From contig NZ_CADIKH010000002.1 of NCBI RefSeq assembly GCF_902859855.1, positions 124,001-188,000 of the forward strand: a stretch of DNA of 64,000 nucleotides, given 5' to 3'. The position numbers and the translations under genes were made by a program. Each line of letters starts with the position of its first letter. Position 1 is the first letter of the stretch. Positions 63,735-64,000 of this stretch are shown one piece after another. This DNA is from Paraburkholderia humisilvae. GTDB taxonomy: Bacteria > Pseudomonadota > Gammaproteobacteria > Burkholderiales > Burkholderiaceae. The notes below the pieces were generated by a model that was not told the DNA's origin, searched no databases, and saw nothing but the letters and a program-made list of their open reading frames with translations.

Positions 63735-64000
63735 TCAATCGAGCGGCAGCGCGCGAATGCCCTCGGCATCAATCTTCAGATAACCGCCGCGCCGCTCGCC
63801 GTGGTCGAGATCCCAGTCCGGCAGCACCCAGCGCGTGCCGCCCGCTTCGCGATGGCGAGCCGGGCGGTGCGTATGGCCGTGGATGATCATCGCTGTCCCG
63901 GTCTTCTTGAAGAGCGCTGCGATTCCGTCGCGGGTCACGTCGTAGCGCGGCGACACCGGTCGCGATCGGTTCTGCTCGCTCGCGTGCCGCATCCGCTCGG
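63735..64000 (-). CDS. lpxH: UDP-2,3-diacylglucosamine diphosphatase, C-terminal part
   Basis: Lipid A pathway enzyme that cleaves UDP-2,3-diacylglucosamine to lipid X and UMP. The frame enters from the right edge and ends at 63735, so only the C-terminal 88 residues are present. VSPRYDVTRDGIAALFKKTG and the metal-binding IIHGHTHRPARH are diagnostic, and the closing WDLDHGERRGGYLKID is typical. It is transcribed toward cysE. Confidence 0.92.
   Translation of the reverse strand, partial: ERMRHASEQNRSRPVSPRYDVTRDGIAALFKKTGTAMIIHGHTHRPARHREAGGTRWVLPDWDLDHGERRGGYLKIDAEGIRALPLD

Overview
The window is a GC-rich, densely coded chromosomal segment of a beta-proteobacterium. Gene content, gene order and protein sequences fit Burkholderiaceae, most likely Burkholderia or Paraburkholderia sensu lato; the genus cannot be settled from the sequence alone. 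There are no rRNA or tRNA genes, insertion sequences, CRISPR arrays or prophage genes that I can recognise. Almost everything is core chromosome, so the interest lies in a few junctions, repeats and odd proteins.

Layout. 1-1272: the 5' end of an RpfE-like gene running off the left edge, a small intact ORF of unknown function, and a visibly decayed gene with two nonsense codons and two frameshifts. 1447-7936: lolC-lolD (lipoprotein export), tatD, comEC and an alpha/beta hydrolase. 8239-12799: pyrG-kdsA (overlapping), eno and ftsB. 12891-15016, minus strand: a Gly/Trp-tailed lipoprotein, hslO (Hsp33) and a gamma-class carbonic anhydrase-like protein. 15308-24592, plus strand: a DUF455 ferritin-like protein, a second alpha/beta hydrolase, a PHP phosphoesterase, a YciO/Sua5 protein, a site-2 protease, trpS, a methyltransferase, dapA, bamC and a YycJ-like metallo-hydrolase, closed by a strong terminator. 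A BI-1/YccA membrane protein lies on the minus strand at 24741-25439.

25740-43406 is a long plus-strand block: ndk, rlmN, rodZ-like, ispG, hisS, yfgM-like, bamB, der, hfq, hflX, hflK, hflC, DUF2065, hisZ, purA and a phosphoribosyltransferase. This matches two gene strings known from E. coli (ndk-rlmN-rodZ-ispG-hisS-yfgM-bamB-der and hfq-hflX-hflK-hflC-yjeT-purA) joined together. It combines translation and RNA quality control, outer-membrane assembly, isoprenoid and purine synthesis and membrane proteolysis. Next come kup and, convergent with it, tex, separated by a bidirectional terminator.

48378-64000: a Gln-rich exported coiled-coil protein, a DUF465 protein, a DinG-family helicase, an Ala-rich small lipoprotein, a RoxA-type cupin oxygenase, a SlyD-like isomerase that overlaps tail-to-tail with a degenerate metallophosphoesterase-like gene, mutS, lplT, suhB, trmJ, cysE and the C-terminal part of lpxH leaving the right edge.

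The best leads are: (1) the decayed gene plus intact small ORF beside lolC; (2) a 17-bp perfect inverted repeat with a nested hairpin just past the slyD/phosphoesterase overlap; (3) a 14-bp tandem array upstream of ispG; (4) a 15-bp imperfect tandem array after trmJ; (5) mutually exclusive hairpins in the cysE leader; and (6) a phosphoesterase-like protein lacking several family metal ligands. I found no strong evidence for a complete undescribed multi-gene system.
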